NCBI GenBank assembly: GCA_026399025.1
Contig: JAPLRU010000105.1
Coordinates: 1 to 64,000, forward strand
DNA from: Methylobacter sp.
GTDB lineage: Bacteria > Pseudomonadota > Gammaproteobacteria > Methylococcales > Methylomonadaceae
DNA: 64,000 bases
Direction of reading: 5' to 3'
The notes beneath the pieces were generated by a model. It had not been told where the DNA came from. It did no database searches and worked only from the letters and a program-made list of their open reading frames with translations. Position 1 is the stretch's first letter. Every line of letters starts with the position of its first letter. The translations under genes were made by a program, and so were the position numbers. Shown here piece after piece: positions 56,530 to 64,000 of the stretch.

Positions 56530-57612
56530 TTATCTCAGTTTCAAGGTAGCCAAGCCGATTAATACTAAAATGACGGTAATAATCCAGAACCTTACGATTA
56601 CACGAGGTTCAGGCCATCCTTTCAATTCAAAATGATGATGTATCGGCGCCATGCGAAAAACCCGTTTTCCGGTCATTTTGAACGAGGCCACCTGAATAAT
56701 CACCGATACCGTTTCCATGACGAAGACGCCGCCCATAATCATCAGCACGATCTCCTGTCTGACCAGTACGGCCAAAACGCCTAAAGCTCCGCCCAGCGCC
56801 AATGCGCCGACATCGCCCATGAAGACCATCGCGGGGTAGGCGTTAAACCACAAAAAGCCCAATCCGGCGCCGACTAAAGCCGCACAAAATACGATCAGTT
56901 CTCCGGCATTAGGTAAATAAGGGATGGCCAAATATTCGGAAAAAGCGACGTGGCCGGAGAGATAGGCAAAAATCCCTAAGCCGGTAGCCACCATCACGGT
57001 CGGCATAATCGCCAGTCCATCCAGCCCATCGGTCAAGTTGACCGCATTGCTGGTTCCGACAATCACAAAATAGGTCAGAACAATATACATCCAGCCCATG
57101 TTCAACATGACGTCTTTAAAAAACGGCACAATCAACTGCGTTTCTGCCGGCAATATTGCAGTTTTGTATAAGAAAACCGCCGCTATTAAACCTATAATCG
57201 ATTGCCAGGAATATTTGGCTTTAGCCGATAAGCCGTCGCTGTTGCCCTTGATAACTTTTCTATAATCATCGATAAAACCGATCACGCCGTAGCCCATGGT
57301 TACCAGCAAAATAACCCATATATAACGATTGCCCAGATCAGCCCACAACAGCGTGCTGATTGCAATGGCGACCAGTATCAGGGTTCCGCCCATGGTAGGC
57401 GTACCGGCTTTTTCGTAATGCGATTGAGGACCCAAGGTGCGGATGCTTTGCCCGATCTTGTTGCGGCTCAATTTCCTGATCATGACCGGGCCGATAATAA
57501 AAGAAATGATCAACGAAGTTAAAGCGCCAAGAATGGCGCGAAAGGTCAGGTAATGAAAGACCCGAAAACCGCCGTCAAAGGTCATCAAATAATCTGCAAA
57601 GTAAAGTAACAT
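56530..57612 (-). CDS. mraY: Phospho-N-acetylmuramoyl-pentapeptide transferase MraY
   Basis: MraY transfers phospho-MurNAc-pentapeptide to undecaprenyl phosphate, making lipid I. It has about ten membrane helices in 360 aa. The catalytic blocks [16 protein letters not shown] (acidic pair), [13 protein letters not shown] and [13 protein letters not shown] are all present. It lies between murF and murD. Confidence 0.97.
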   Translation of the reverse strand: MLLYFADYLMTFDGGFRVFHYLTFRAILGALTSLIISFIIGPVMIRKLSRNKIGQSIRTLGPQSHYEKAGTPTMGGTLILVAIAISTLLWADLGNRYIWVILLVTMGYGVIGFIDDYRKVIKGNSDGLSAKAKYSWQSIIGLIAAVFLYKTAILPAETQLIVPFFKDVMLNMGWMYIVLTYFVIVGTSNAVNLTDGLDGLAIMPTVMVATGLGIFAYLSGHVAFSEYLAIPYLPNAGELIVFCAALVGAGLGFLWFNAYPAMVFMGDVGALALGGALGVLAVLVRQEIVLMIMGGVFVMETVSVIIQVASFKMTGKRVFRMAPIHHHFELKGWPEPRVIVRFWIITVILVLIGLATLKLR

Positions 57613-57617
57613 TATTT

Positions 57618-59126
57618 TTATATCCTGAAATTTTCAACCAATGCAGCCGCTACTTTCTCCATGCGTTGAGCCCTTGACCCTTTGATCAAAATCGCTTCAT
57701 CACCTTTGAGTTCTTGCTTTAACACTTCAATTAAATCGTTTTGGTTGTCAAAAAAAGTGGCGGCTTCACCGAAAGCCGCTGCCGTATGCCGAGCGTCGGA
57801 GCCTACCGCGAAGAGACGCACAACACCGCCCGCTTTGATGAGTTCGCCCATTTGCTCATGTATTTTCAGGCTTTCAGGACCCAACTCGCCAAAGGCCCCT
57901 AAAACCAGCCAAGGTTTGCCGGGGCAGTTAGCCAATACATCCAGTCCCGCTTTCAGTGAGGCCGAATTGGCATTATAAGTGTCATCTATAACGATATTGC
58001 CTAAACGGCTTACCAATGGTTGCAAGCGGCCAGTAACCGGTTTTACATTTTCCAGGCCTTGTTTAATCTGTTGCAGATTTATGCCCAAGGCTAAGCATGC
58101 CGCCGTTGCGGCCAATGCGTTACCGACGTTATGTCGGCCTGCGAGCTTTAGCTTTACTGTGAGCGTGCCTTTCGGTGTCGCTAATTCAAAGGTGGTGGCG
58201 AATTCATGATTAATAATTTGTGTTTTAATGGAATGCGCGGTTATATCTGCATCCTTATCTATTCCAAACGATATAATCTTTCTGCTCCCGGCTACTGATT
58301 TCCAATAGTCGAAATAGGCGTCATCGTGATTAAGAACAGCGACGCTGTTCTGTTTCAGCGTCCGGATGATTTCCCCTTTCGCTTCGGCAACCCCGTCAAC
58401 ACTACCGAAACCTTCTATGTGCGCGGCTCCGACATTGGTAATAATCGCAACATCGGCTTGTGCATATCGGCTGGTATAGTCAATTTCGCCCGGATGGTTT
58501 GCACCCATTTCGATGACGGCATACCGGTGTTGTTCGTTCAAGCGCAACAAGGTCAAGGGCACGCCAATGTCATTATTTAAATTGCCTTGCGTAAACAGCG
58601 TAGCGGCATTAACACTCAAAATCGCCGCCACCATTTCCTTGACGGTCGTTTTTCCGTTACTGCCGGTAATGCCGACTACGGATACGGCTGATTTCTTCCT
58701 CCAAGCTCCTGCCAATTCAGCCAGTGCCAAGCGCGTATCGTCAACAACAATATGCGGTATTGATGGTCGCATCAGTCCCCTCGGCAACGGCTCCATGCGT
58801 TGCTCTACCTCGGCAACTGCTCCCTGCGTTGCTCTACCTCCTGCATCCATGCAGTCGTCCTGCTTCCGTGCAGTCATACTGATTGCGACACTTCCGCCAT
58901 CCATGGCGGTCGCTGCAATGCCTTGATGCACGATTGCTGCCGCAGCGCCGTTTTGTTCCGCTGCCGCCACAAACTCATTGCCATCGAAGTTATGGCCTTT
59001 AATCGCGACATAAAGCTGACCGGGCTTTATCGCTCTTGTATCGATACTAATCGACGATATCGCAATATCGTCCCCGACCAACACTCCCTGCACACAGGTC
59101 GCTATCTCACTCAACATCATATTCAT
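57618..59126 (-). CDS. murF: UDP-MurNAc-pentapeptide synthetase MurF with an inserted repeat
   Basis: MurF adds D-Ala-D-Ala to the UDP-MurNAc tripeptide. The ATP loop [14 protein letters not shown] and [16 protein letters not shown] are diagnostic. It is 502 aa, about 45-50 longer than usual. The extra peptide (about residues 73-121, [16 protein letters not shown] through LPRGLMRPS) sits between GIAAT and [12 protein letters not shown], segments that are normally adjacent, and is encoded by a dispersed element. The reading frame is kept. Its start overlaps the murE stop by four bases. Confidence 0.95.
   Translation of the reverse strand: MNMMLSEIATCVQGVLVGDDIAISSISIDTRAIKPGQLYVAIKGHNFDGNEFVAAAEQNGAAAAIVHQGIAATAMDGGSVAISMTARKQDDCMDAGGRATQGAVAEVEQRMEPLPRGLMRPSIPHIVVDDTRLALAELAGAWRKKSAVSVVGITGSNGKTTVKEMVAAILSVNAATLFTQGNLNNDIGVPLTLLRLNEQHRYAVIEMGANHPGEIDYTSRYAQADVAIITNVGAAHIEGFGSVDGVAEAKGEIIRTLKQNSVAVLNHDDAYFDYWKSVAGSRKIISFGIDKDADITAHSIKTQIINHEFATTFELATPKGTLTVKLKLAGRHNVGNALAATAACLALGINLQQIKQGLENVKPVTGRLQPLVSRLGNIVIDDTYNANSASLKAGLDVLANCPGKPWLVLGAFGELGPESLKIHEQMGELIKAGGVVRLFAVGSDARHTAAAFGEAATFFDNQNDLIEVLKQELKGDEAILIKGSRAQRMEKVAAALVENFRI
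58781..58914 (-). repeat. Full-length dispersed element inside murF
   Basis: On the murF sense strand the first part (GCGACCGCCATGGATGG, ending GTGTCGCAATC) matches the murE, ftsI, ftsQ and hoxU copies. The second part (GGAGGTAGAGCAACGC, TTGCCGAG) matches the intergenic copy at 20704-20752. A short internal duplication of GAGGTAGAGCAACGCA-type sequence is also seen. This is the longest copy, about 134 bases, and it joins the two halves found separately elsewhere. Confidence 0.8.
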
Positions 59127-60688
59127 TGATTGCGTCTGCTCAATGCATCAAGTACAACTTGCCTGTCGCTGAAAGGTGCGCATATCCCATTGCTTTCCTG
59201 ATATTGCTCATGGCCTTTGCCTGCAATCACAACGCAATCGTTTTGAGCCGCACTTGTTACCACTCTTTGTATCGCCCGTTCTCTATTTTGAATAACTTCA
59301 ACCTTCGCTGATTGCACCGGTTCCGTACCGATTGCGGCACTCCCATTATCCCTGGCAGTCGAGCTGCAACCGGCTAAAATATCATTGATTATATCCAGCC
59401 CGTTTTCGTAACGTGGATTGTCATCGGTAATCACTACATGATCCGCCCAAAACTCTGCAATTTTTCCCATTTGCGCACGCTTGCCGGTATCTCTGTTGCC
59501 GCCACAGCCGAAAACTACCCATAAAGCCTGTTTGCAATGCTTGCGTAAACTGGACAAAACCTTGTCTAAGGCATCGGGGGTATGAGCATAATCGACAAAA
59601 ACCAATGGATCGGCTTCTGTACCAAAGCGCTCCATGCGACCATCAACCGGCTTTATGTCGGTTAGCCTTTGGACTGACTCATTCAATGAAATACCCATAG
59701 CCAGCATTACCGTCAAGACAGCCAAGACATTCTCTACATTAAAATCGCCGTAGAGCGGTACTTTCACTCGCTGAAATTGATCCTGCCGGCGCAGATCAAA
59801 TTCGATGCCATCGGCTTTATGCAATATGTTTTCCGCACTGACGCATTCGCCTGAATCGGCTATTTTTCCTTTCACACTAAACTGCCAAAGTGTTACCGAT
59901 TCAGGTACGGCAGCAATAATTTGGTTGCTGTAAATATCATCCAAATTTACCACCGCGAAAACTAAGCCCGGCTTATTTAACAACTCCAGCTTGGCTTGTA
60001 CATAAGCGTCCATGGTGCCGTGATAATCCAGATGATCACGGCTGATATTGGTAAATACGGCGCCTTTAAACTTCACGCCGTTGACACGGCCCTGCTCTAA
60101 GCCATGCGAAGAGACTTCCATAGCTACCGTGCATTTTTTATTTTTTAATAATTCAGCCAGTATTTTCTGAATCGCCAAAGCATCAGGGGTAGTATTCAAT
60201 GTCTTGTTGAGCTTACCCCATTCTCCCCAACCGAGCGTCCCTATAATGCCGCAATCGTCCAGCATTTGGCTCAAAAACTGACTACATGATGTTTTGCCAT
60301 TGGTGCCGGTAATGCCGATAACTGTCATAAATTGGGAAGGATCGCTATAAAAGCGCGTAGCCAATTCACCCAACTTTATGCCCAGATTTTCCACGGCGAC
60401 CATGGGTACATCAATAACAGTATTACGTTGCAATGTTACCGCCAGTTGCCGACCGTTTCCGGCAGGATCAAAAATGACTGCACAGGCACCATTATTAAGA
60501 GCCTGTTCAGCATGTGTTAAACCATGTTGTTTGGCGCCGGCTAACGCAATAAACATATCTCCTGACACCACTTCACGACTATCCAAAGCCAAGCCGGTAA
60601 CAGATATATCGATATCATCGGTGTTTACAGAGACTAGTCCGTTTAGTAACGCTTTAAGCGTCGGCATACCGCTACGTTGCTCTTGCAT
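59123..60688 (-). CDS. murE: UDP-MurNAc-tripeptide synthetase MurE with an inserted repeat
   Basis: MurE adds meso-diaminopimelate to UDP-MurNAc-L-Ala-D-Glu. The ATP loop GITGTNGKTSCSQFL and the DAP-recognition motif DNPR (TDDNPRYEN) are present. I take ATG 60688 as start; TTG 60706 and ATG 60667 (MPTLKALLNG) are alternatives. Between DILAGC and KVEVIQNRERA, normally separated by only a few residues, there are about 20 extra residues (SSTARDNGSAAIGTEPVQSA) encoded by the dispersed element. The N-terminal RAMQEQRS may also be repeat-derived. Confidence 0.94.
   Translation of the reverse strand: MQEQRSGMPTLKALLNGLVSVNTDDIDISVTGLALDSREVVSGDMFIALAGAKQHGLTHAEQALNNGACAVIFDPAGNGRQLAVTLQRNTVIDVPMVAVENLGIKLGELATRFYSDPSQFMTVIGITGTNGKTSCSQFLSQMLDDCGIIGTLGWGEWGKLNKTLNTTPDALAIQKILAELLKNKKCTVAMEVSSHGLEQGRVNGVKFKGAVFTNISRDHLDYHGTMDAYVQAKLELLNKPGLVFAVVNLDDIYSNQIIAAVPESVTLWQFSVKGKIADSGECVSAENILHKADGIEFDLRRQDQFQRVKVPLYGDFNVENVLAVLTVMLAMGISLNESVQRLTDIKPVDGRMERFGTEADPLVFVDYAHTPDALDKVLSSLRKHCKQALWVVFGCGGNRDTGKRAQMGKIAEFWADHVVITDDNPRYENGLDIINDILAGCSSTARDNGSAAIGTEPVQSAKVEVIQNRERAIQRVVTSAAQNDCVVIAGKGHEQYQESNGICAPFSDRQVVLDALSRRNQ
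59311..59364 (-). repeat. Dispersed element copy inside murE
   Basis: On the murE sense strand this block reads CGACTGCCAGGGATAATGGG at its start and GGAACCGGTGC at its end. It aligns without gaps to the ftsI copy at about 70% by eye, and its first 33 bases to the murF copy at 25 positions. Its translated peptide ARDNGSAAIG parallels [10 protein letters not shown] in MurF, being in the same phase. Confidence 0.8.
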
Positions 60689-60696
60689 TGCTCTAT
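60668..60696 (-). repeat. Possible fragment of the dispersed element at the murE start
   Basis: TAGAGCAATGCA followed by AGAGCAACG on the minus strand resembles the second half of the element (TAGAGCAATGCATGGAGCAA at 20704-20752). The match is short, so the assignment is weak. It would account for the variable first residues of MurE. Confidence 0.35.
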
Positions 60697-60846
60697 GATG
60701 TTCCAAATACGATTCTGTCTATCTCATTCATAGGGACATACCTGCTGCACAATTCACACGGATGTGTAGCGAGGGTAAATATCTCAAGCACTACGCATAA
60801 TGTGTATTAAGGTAATACGGGAACAGTTATTTATTTATGCACCCTG

Positions 60847-62625
60847 TTAAGAACCTTGTCCGGTTAACAAAATGGGCATATTGTCTTGTTGATCGGGAGC
60901 AACTTCCAGTACCCTCAAGGCCCCGGCCATCACTTTAGAAAACACCGGAGCCGAGACTATCCCACCGTAGTATTGCCCCGCGGATGGCTCATCAATCATG
61001 ACGACGATAATCAAGCGTGGATTTTTTGCCGGCGCCATACCGGCAAAAACGGAAAAATAACTGTTCTCGACATAGCCGCCTGCGCCGGCTTTTTTTACCG
61101 TTCCGGTTTTTCCTGCTGCGCTGTAACCATCGACTCTGGCTTCGTAAGCGGTGCCGTCTTTCATCAGCACGGTTTCCATCATGGCCCTGACCCTCTTGGC
61201 GGTCTTGGCGGAAAATATCCGCTGTTGATCAACATCTTCATCCCGCTTTAGCAAACTCACCGAATGCAAAATGCCGTCGTCGGCCAATGCGGTATAGGCT
61301 CTTGCCAACTGCAATGCTGATGCATTGACGCCATAACCAAATGACAAGGTCGCTCTATCGAATTCATGCCATTTTTGATACTCAAGCAAACTTCCACTGG
61401 CTTCTCCAGGAAAACCGGAGCCTGCCGCAACACCAAAACCCAGCTTGTTGTAAACACTCCAAAAATATTCCGGCGGCATTCTCAACGCCATCTGGCTGAC
61501 TGCAACATTGCTGGATTTCTTCAGTACGCCTGTCAGATCCAGCGTCCCGTAGTTATGCACATCTTTAACCACATGATTACCGATCTGATAGAAGCCATGA
61601 GTTTCGAAAACTTCGTTCGGTTTGACGTAGCCCCCGTCCAAAGCAGCTGCGACAACAAATGGCTTAACCGTTGATCCAGGTTCGAACACATCTGTTAATG
61701 ATCGGTTTCTGTACAGGCTTTCTTTTAAACTCTTCCGGGTATTCGGGTTAAACGACGGCTGATTGACTGCAGCCAAAATTTCCCCACTCTGAGCATCCAA
61801 CACCACTAGTGCTGCTGATTTTGCCTTGTTAAGGTTAACCGCCAACTGCAATTCCCGGTATGCCAAATATTGGATGCGCTGATCAATACTTAAATCCAGA
61901 TTCCTGCCTGCAACCGGCTCTTTAATATTTTCTACATCTTCAATAATCCGGCGCTGACCATCCCTGATAACACGCTTGCTACCTGGAATTCCTTTTAACG
62001 ATTTTTCGTATCCCGCCTCAAGCCCGGCCTGACCTATATCGTCAATATCGGTAAAGCCGACCAAGTGCGCTGAAACTTCTCCTGTCGGATAAAAACGTTT
62101 AAATTCGCGCTCGAAATAAATACCCGCGAGCTTCAATGCTTTCACTTGGTCTGCAACTACCGGACTAATCTGTCGGGCAATGTAAGCAAACTGCCTATGC
62201 GTATCTCCCTTCATTAGCTCATCAATCTTTCCGTTCGGCAAACTCAGCAATTCTTCCATTTGCCTGATTTCATTTCCTTTGGTCGATTCGATCTGTTGCG
62301 GATTCATCCAAATCGACTCGACAGGCGTGCTAATTGCCAGCGGGGCGCCATTTCTGTCTTTTATCATGCCTCTGTATGCAGCGACTTCCACATCAGTAAC
62401 ATGGCGCATATCGCCTTGTTCTTTAAGAAACTGCTTATTCAGCACCTGCAAGTCGATGGCTCTACCAACCAGTGCTGCCATACAAGCCATTATAAAAACA
62501 ATGACTATTTTCCTTCTACCGCCATAGATGGAGGATGTGTCTCGATCGGTAGAGAACCGGTGCGAGCGATCTGAAAAATTGCTGACCGGCTTACTGGTCT
62601 TATGTCTACCTTGAAAATGCATCAT
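60847..62625 (-). CDS. ftsI: Septal transpeptidase FtsI (PBP3)
   Basis: FtsI crosslinks septal peptidoglycan. It has one N-terminal membrane helix (about 41-60, IVIVFIMACMAALVGRAID in part), a pedestal domain and a transpeptidase domain. Its active-site motifs are the serine in EPGSTVKPF (STVK), SSN (KKSSNVAVS) and KTGT (AAGKTGTVKKAG). It is 592 aa. The cytoplasmic N-terminus includes DRSHRFSTDRDTSSIYGG, encoded by a dispersed element. It adjoins ftsL directly. Confidence 0.96.
   Translation of the reverse strand: MMHFQGRHKTSKPVSNFSDRSHRFSTDRDTSSIYGGRRKIVIVFIMACMAALVGRAIDLQVLNKQFLKEQGDMRHVTDVEVAAYRGMIKDRNGAPLAISTPVESIWMNPQQIESTKGNEIRQMEELLSLPNGKIDELMKGDTHRQFAYIARQISPVVADQVKALKLAGIYFEREFKRFYPTGEVSAHLVGFTDIDDIGQAGLEAGYEKSLKGIPGSKRVIRDGQRRIIEDVENIKEPVAGRNLDLSIDQRIQYLAYRELQLAVNLNKAKSAALVVLDAQSGEILAAVNQPSFNPNTRKSLKESLYRNRSLTDVFEPGSTVKPFVVAAALDGGYVKPNEVFETHGFYQIGNHVVKDVHNYGTLDLTGVLKKSSNVAVSQMALRMPPEYFWSVYNKLGFGVAAGSGFPGEASGSLLEYQKWHEFDRATLSFGYGVNASALQLARAYTALADDGILHSVSLLKRDEDVDQQRIFSAKTAKRVRAMMETVLMKDGTAYEARVDGYSAAGKTGTVKKAGAGGYVENSYFSVFAGMAPAKNPRLIIVVMIDEPSAGQYYGGIVSAPVFSKVMAGALRVLEVAPDQQDNMPILLTGQGS
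62516..62572 (+). repeat. Dispersed element copy at the ftsI 5' end
   Basis: The plus strand reads CGCCATAGATGGAGGATGTG and then CGGTAGAGAACCGGTGCGAG, matching the murE and murF copies (ungapped, about 70% to murE). Here it is antisense to the gene, whereas in murE and murF it is sense. It lies within the first 35 codons of ftsI. Confidence 0.8.
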
Positions 62626-62898
62626 TTACGGTTTTATATAAATAATTTTTTCCCGTAACGGCATGACCAGCTTCAGTTGTTCCCGCGCCACTTGTTCTAC
62701 CCGGTTCTGTTCTGCCAAGGTTGTCAACTCCAATTGCAGTTGGCCCCATTCCACTTCATACTGATCAAGGGCTCTTTCCTGTTTTTGGATTTCAATAAAA
62801 ATTAATCGCGAATGGTACTTGCTGTAAATCACGGCCAGTGCGGATAACAATAGTACTAATAGCATTCCGCCTATGCCTAAGTAGCGAACTATTACCAC
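62626..62898 (-). CDS. ftsL: Cell division protein FtsL
   Basis: FtsL is a small bitopic protein that scaffolds FtsB and FtsQ and activates FtsWI. The 90-aa protein has one membrane helix (about 6-26) followed by a coiled coil with regularly spaced Leu (YEVEWGQLQLELTTLAEQNRV in part). The start codon is GTG (62898), which directly follows the rsmH stop; the ftsI start directly follows its own stop. Confidence 0.93.
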   Translation of the reverse strand: MVIVRYLGIGGMLLVLLLSALAVIYSKYHSRLIFIEIQKQERALDQYEVEWGQLQLELTTLAEQNRVEQVAREQLKLVMPLREKIIYIKP

Positions 62899-63825
62899 TT
62901 AAATTCTCTCGGCTACTCGCATAATTGCGCTTCGTGCTCTGGCATTTTGAGTGATTTCCAGTTGCCCTGCTTTCAGCGCCTTACCTGTTTTATTCAAAAT
63001 CCCCTTAGCTATATCGCTCTCTTTGATCGGTAATTTGCCCGGATTATATTTAGCTCCGGACTCGGACCTGATAAAGCGCTTGACGATTCGGTCTTCTAAT
63101 GAGTGAAAAGAAATAACTACTAAACGCCCGCCGGGTTTCAATATCCGGGCGGACTGCTGTAGAACCGCTTTTAATTCATCCAGTTCATTATTGATTTCGA
63201 TACGAATTGCTTGAAAACTACGGGTTGCCGGATGCTTGTGTTTTTCTCTTACCGGGACTACATCTTCAATAAGCTTTGCCAGCTCTCGGGTTGTCGTAAT
63301 TGGCGTTTCAGCTCTTTTTTCAATAATTGCGTGAGCTATGCGGCGTGCAAATCGCTCCTCGCCATACTCAAATAAAACCGTGACCAGTTTCTTTTCATCA
63401 ACACAGGAAAGCCATTGTTCAGCCGTGACGCCTGCTGTGCCGTCCATTCGCATGTCCAACGGTCCGTCGCGTAAAAAACTGAAGCCTCTTTCAGGATTAT
63501 CCAACTGGGGTGAGGACACGCCCAAATCGATTAGAATGCCATCAATTTTTCCCGTTAAGCCTTCATGTAGGATTATGTTTTCCAACTCGGAGAAATGGGT
63601 GTGCTTTAGCATAAAGCGCTTATCTTCAAGCAGAGTCCGTGCATAATCGGAATTAACCGCATCCAAATCTCGATCAAAAGCCAATAACCGGCCTGTCGGT
63701 CCCAATCGGTCTAGAATTCCTTGGCTATGCCCACCCCGACCGAAAGTACAATCCAGATAAATACCGTCTTTTTTAATCGCCAACTGCTGCAAAGCTTCTG
63801 CAAACATCACGGGCAAATGTTCCAC
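62899..63825 (-). CDS. rsmH: 16S rRNA (cytosine1402-N4)-methyltransferase RsmH
   Basis: RsmH (MraW) methylates C1402 of 16S rRNA using SAM. LDCTFGRGGHSQGIL is the SAM-binding block; GILIDLGVSSPQLD, RGFSFLRDGPLDMRMD and VISFHSLEDRIVKRF are diagnostic. 308 aa is typical. It is second in the dcw cluster, after mraZ. Confidence 0.97.
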   Translation of the reverse strand: MEHLPVMFAEALQQLAIKKDGIYLDCTFGRGGHSQGILDRLGPTGRLLAFDRDLDAVNSDYARTLLEDKRFMLKHTHFSELENIILHEGLTGKIDGILIDLGVSSPQLDNPERGFSFLRDGPLDMRMDGTAGVTAEQWLSCVDEKKLVTVLFEYGEERFARRIAHAIIEKRAETPITTTRELAKLIEDVVPVREKHKHPATRSFQAIRIEINNELDELKAVLQQSARILKPGGRLVVISFHSLEDRIVKRFIRSESGAKYNPGKLPIKESDIAKGILNKTGKALKAGQLEITQNARARSAIMRVAERI

Positions 63826-63842
63826 TCACAAATCTCCCGTTA

Positions 63843-64000
63843 TTAAAAGGATAAGGAACCTAAATCTTCCAGCCCTTCATTATCATCACCTTCCAGCCAT
63901 TCATTTTCCTTTGCTCTCCAAGCTTCTTCATTCCAGAGTTCAAATTTATTGAGCTGACCGATCAGGATAATTTTTTTATCTATATTCGCGAATGTTCTCA
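63843..64000 (-). CDS. mraZ: Transcriptional regulator MraZ (partial, 5' end outside window)
   Basis: The minus-strand frame to the stop at 63843 reads [25 protein letters not shown] and ends LEDLGSLSF (in part given), matching the C-terminal half of MraZ, including the KFELW-EEAW block. MraZ is a DNA-binding regulator of the dcw operon. About 51 residues are in the window; the start lies beyond base 64000. Confidence 0.9.
   Translation of the reverse strand, partial: RTFANIDKKIILIGQLNKFELWNEEAWRAKENEWLEGDDNEGLEDLGSLSF

Noticed and set aside
1..64000. CRISPR arrays, prophage or rRNA genes
   Set aside because: No regularly spaced repeats with unique spacers, phage structural genes or rRNA sequence were seen; the only tandem array is in tolA.

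Overview
The window looks like a gammaproteobacterial chromosome of roughly mid-40s to 50% GC. The evidence is the gene order yebC-ruvCAB-ybgC-tolQRAB-pal-cpoB-queE-queC-tRNA-Lys and a complete mraZ-to-lpxC division and cell-wall (dcw) cluster. A heme d1 / cytochrome cd1 locus, a soluble NAD-linked [NiFe] hydrogenase and many short palindromic intergenic repeats would fit a Methylococcales-type methanotroph. No methane-oxidation gene is present, so that placement is only inference.

Layout. 236-7959 (minus): tRNA-Lys, queC, queE, cpoB, pal, tolB, tolA, tolR, tolQ, ybgC. 8015-12412 (minus): ruvB, ruvA, ruvC, then an AT-rich accessory insert (BrnT-like toxin/antitoxin and a HEPN-like protein), then yebC. 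12557-16054 (minus): serB, serA and an L,D-transpeptidase. 16678-20302 (plus): a GT39-type glycosyltransferase and a glutamine-dependent asparagine synthetase. 20975-22297: an HDOD signalling protein. 22370-32260 (plus): cytochrome cd1-family gene, two small cytochromes c, an accessory insert (HEPN-like protein, two toxin/antitoxin pairs, a DUF2380-like exported protein), nirF, four nirD/L/G/H paralogues, a retropepsin-like protein and nirJ. 32271-32680 holds relics of a HepT/HI0074-type protein and of a type I restriction HsdR. 32738-36874 (minus) is a very large SNF2-type helicase. 37426-38070 (plus) is an orphan NarL-type response regulator, followed by two transposase relics. 38935-44525 (minus): hoxF, hoxU, hoxY, a toxin/antitoxin pair with a frameshifted YoeB, hoxH, hoxW. 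44695-45195 (plus) is dciA. 45236-64000 (minus): mraZ (partial), rsmH, ftsL, ftsI, murE, murF, mraY, murD, ftsW, murG, murC, murB, ddl, ftsQ, ftsA, ftsZ, lpxC.

The most unusual signal is a small dispersed repeat. Copies lie inside reading frames and are translated as extra peptide: in the middle of murE and murF, at the N-terminus of ftsI, and at the C-termini of ftsQ and hoxU. A partial copy is intergenic at 20704-20752. A second, hairpin-type repeat forms the C-terminus of murD. This resembles the protein-invading palindromic elements known from Rickettsia, here concentrated in essential division and cell-wall genes. The second theme is operon interruption: toxin/antitoxin or HEPN-like genes have entered three otherwise conserved operons (yebC-ruvC, the nir cluster, hoxY-hoxH) without destroying the flanking genes.

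Genes were read from translated frames by eye. Names rest on motifs, length and gene order; no database search was run.
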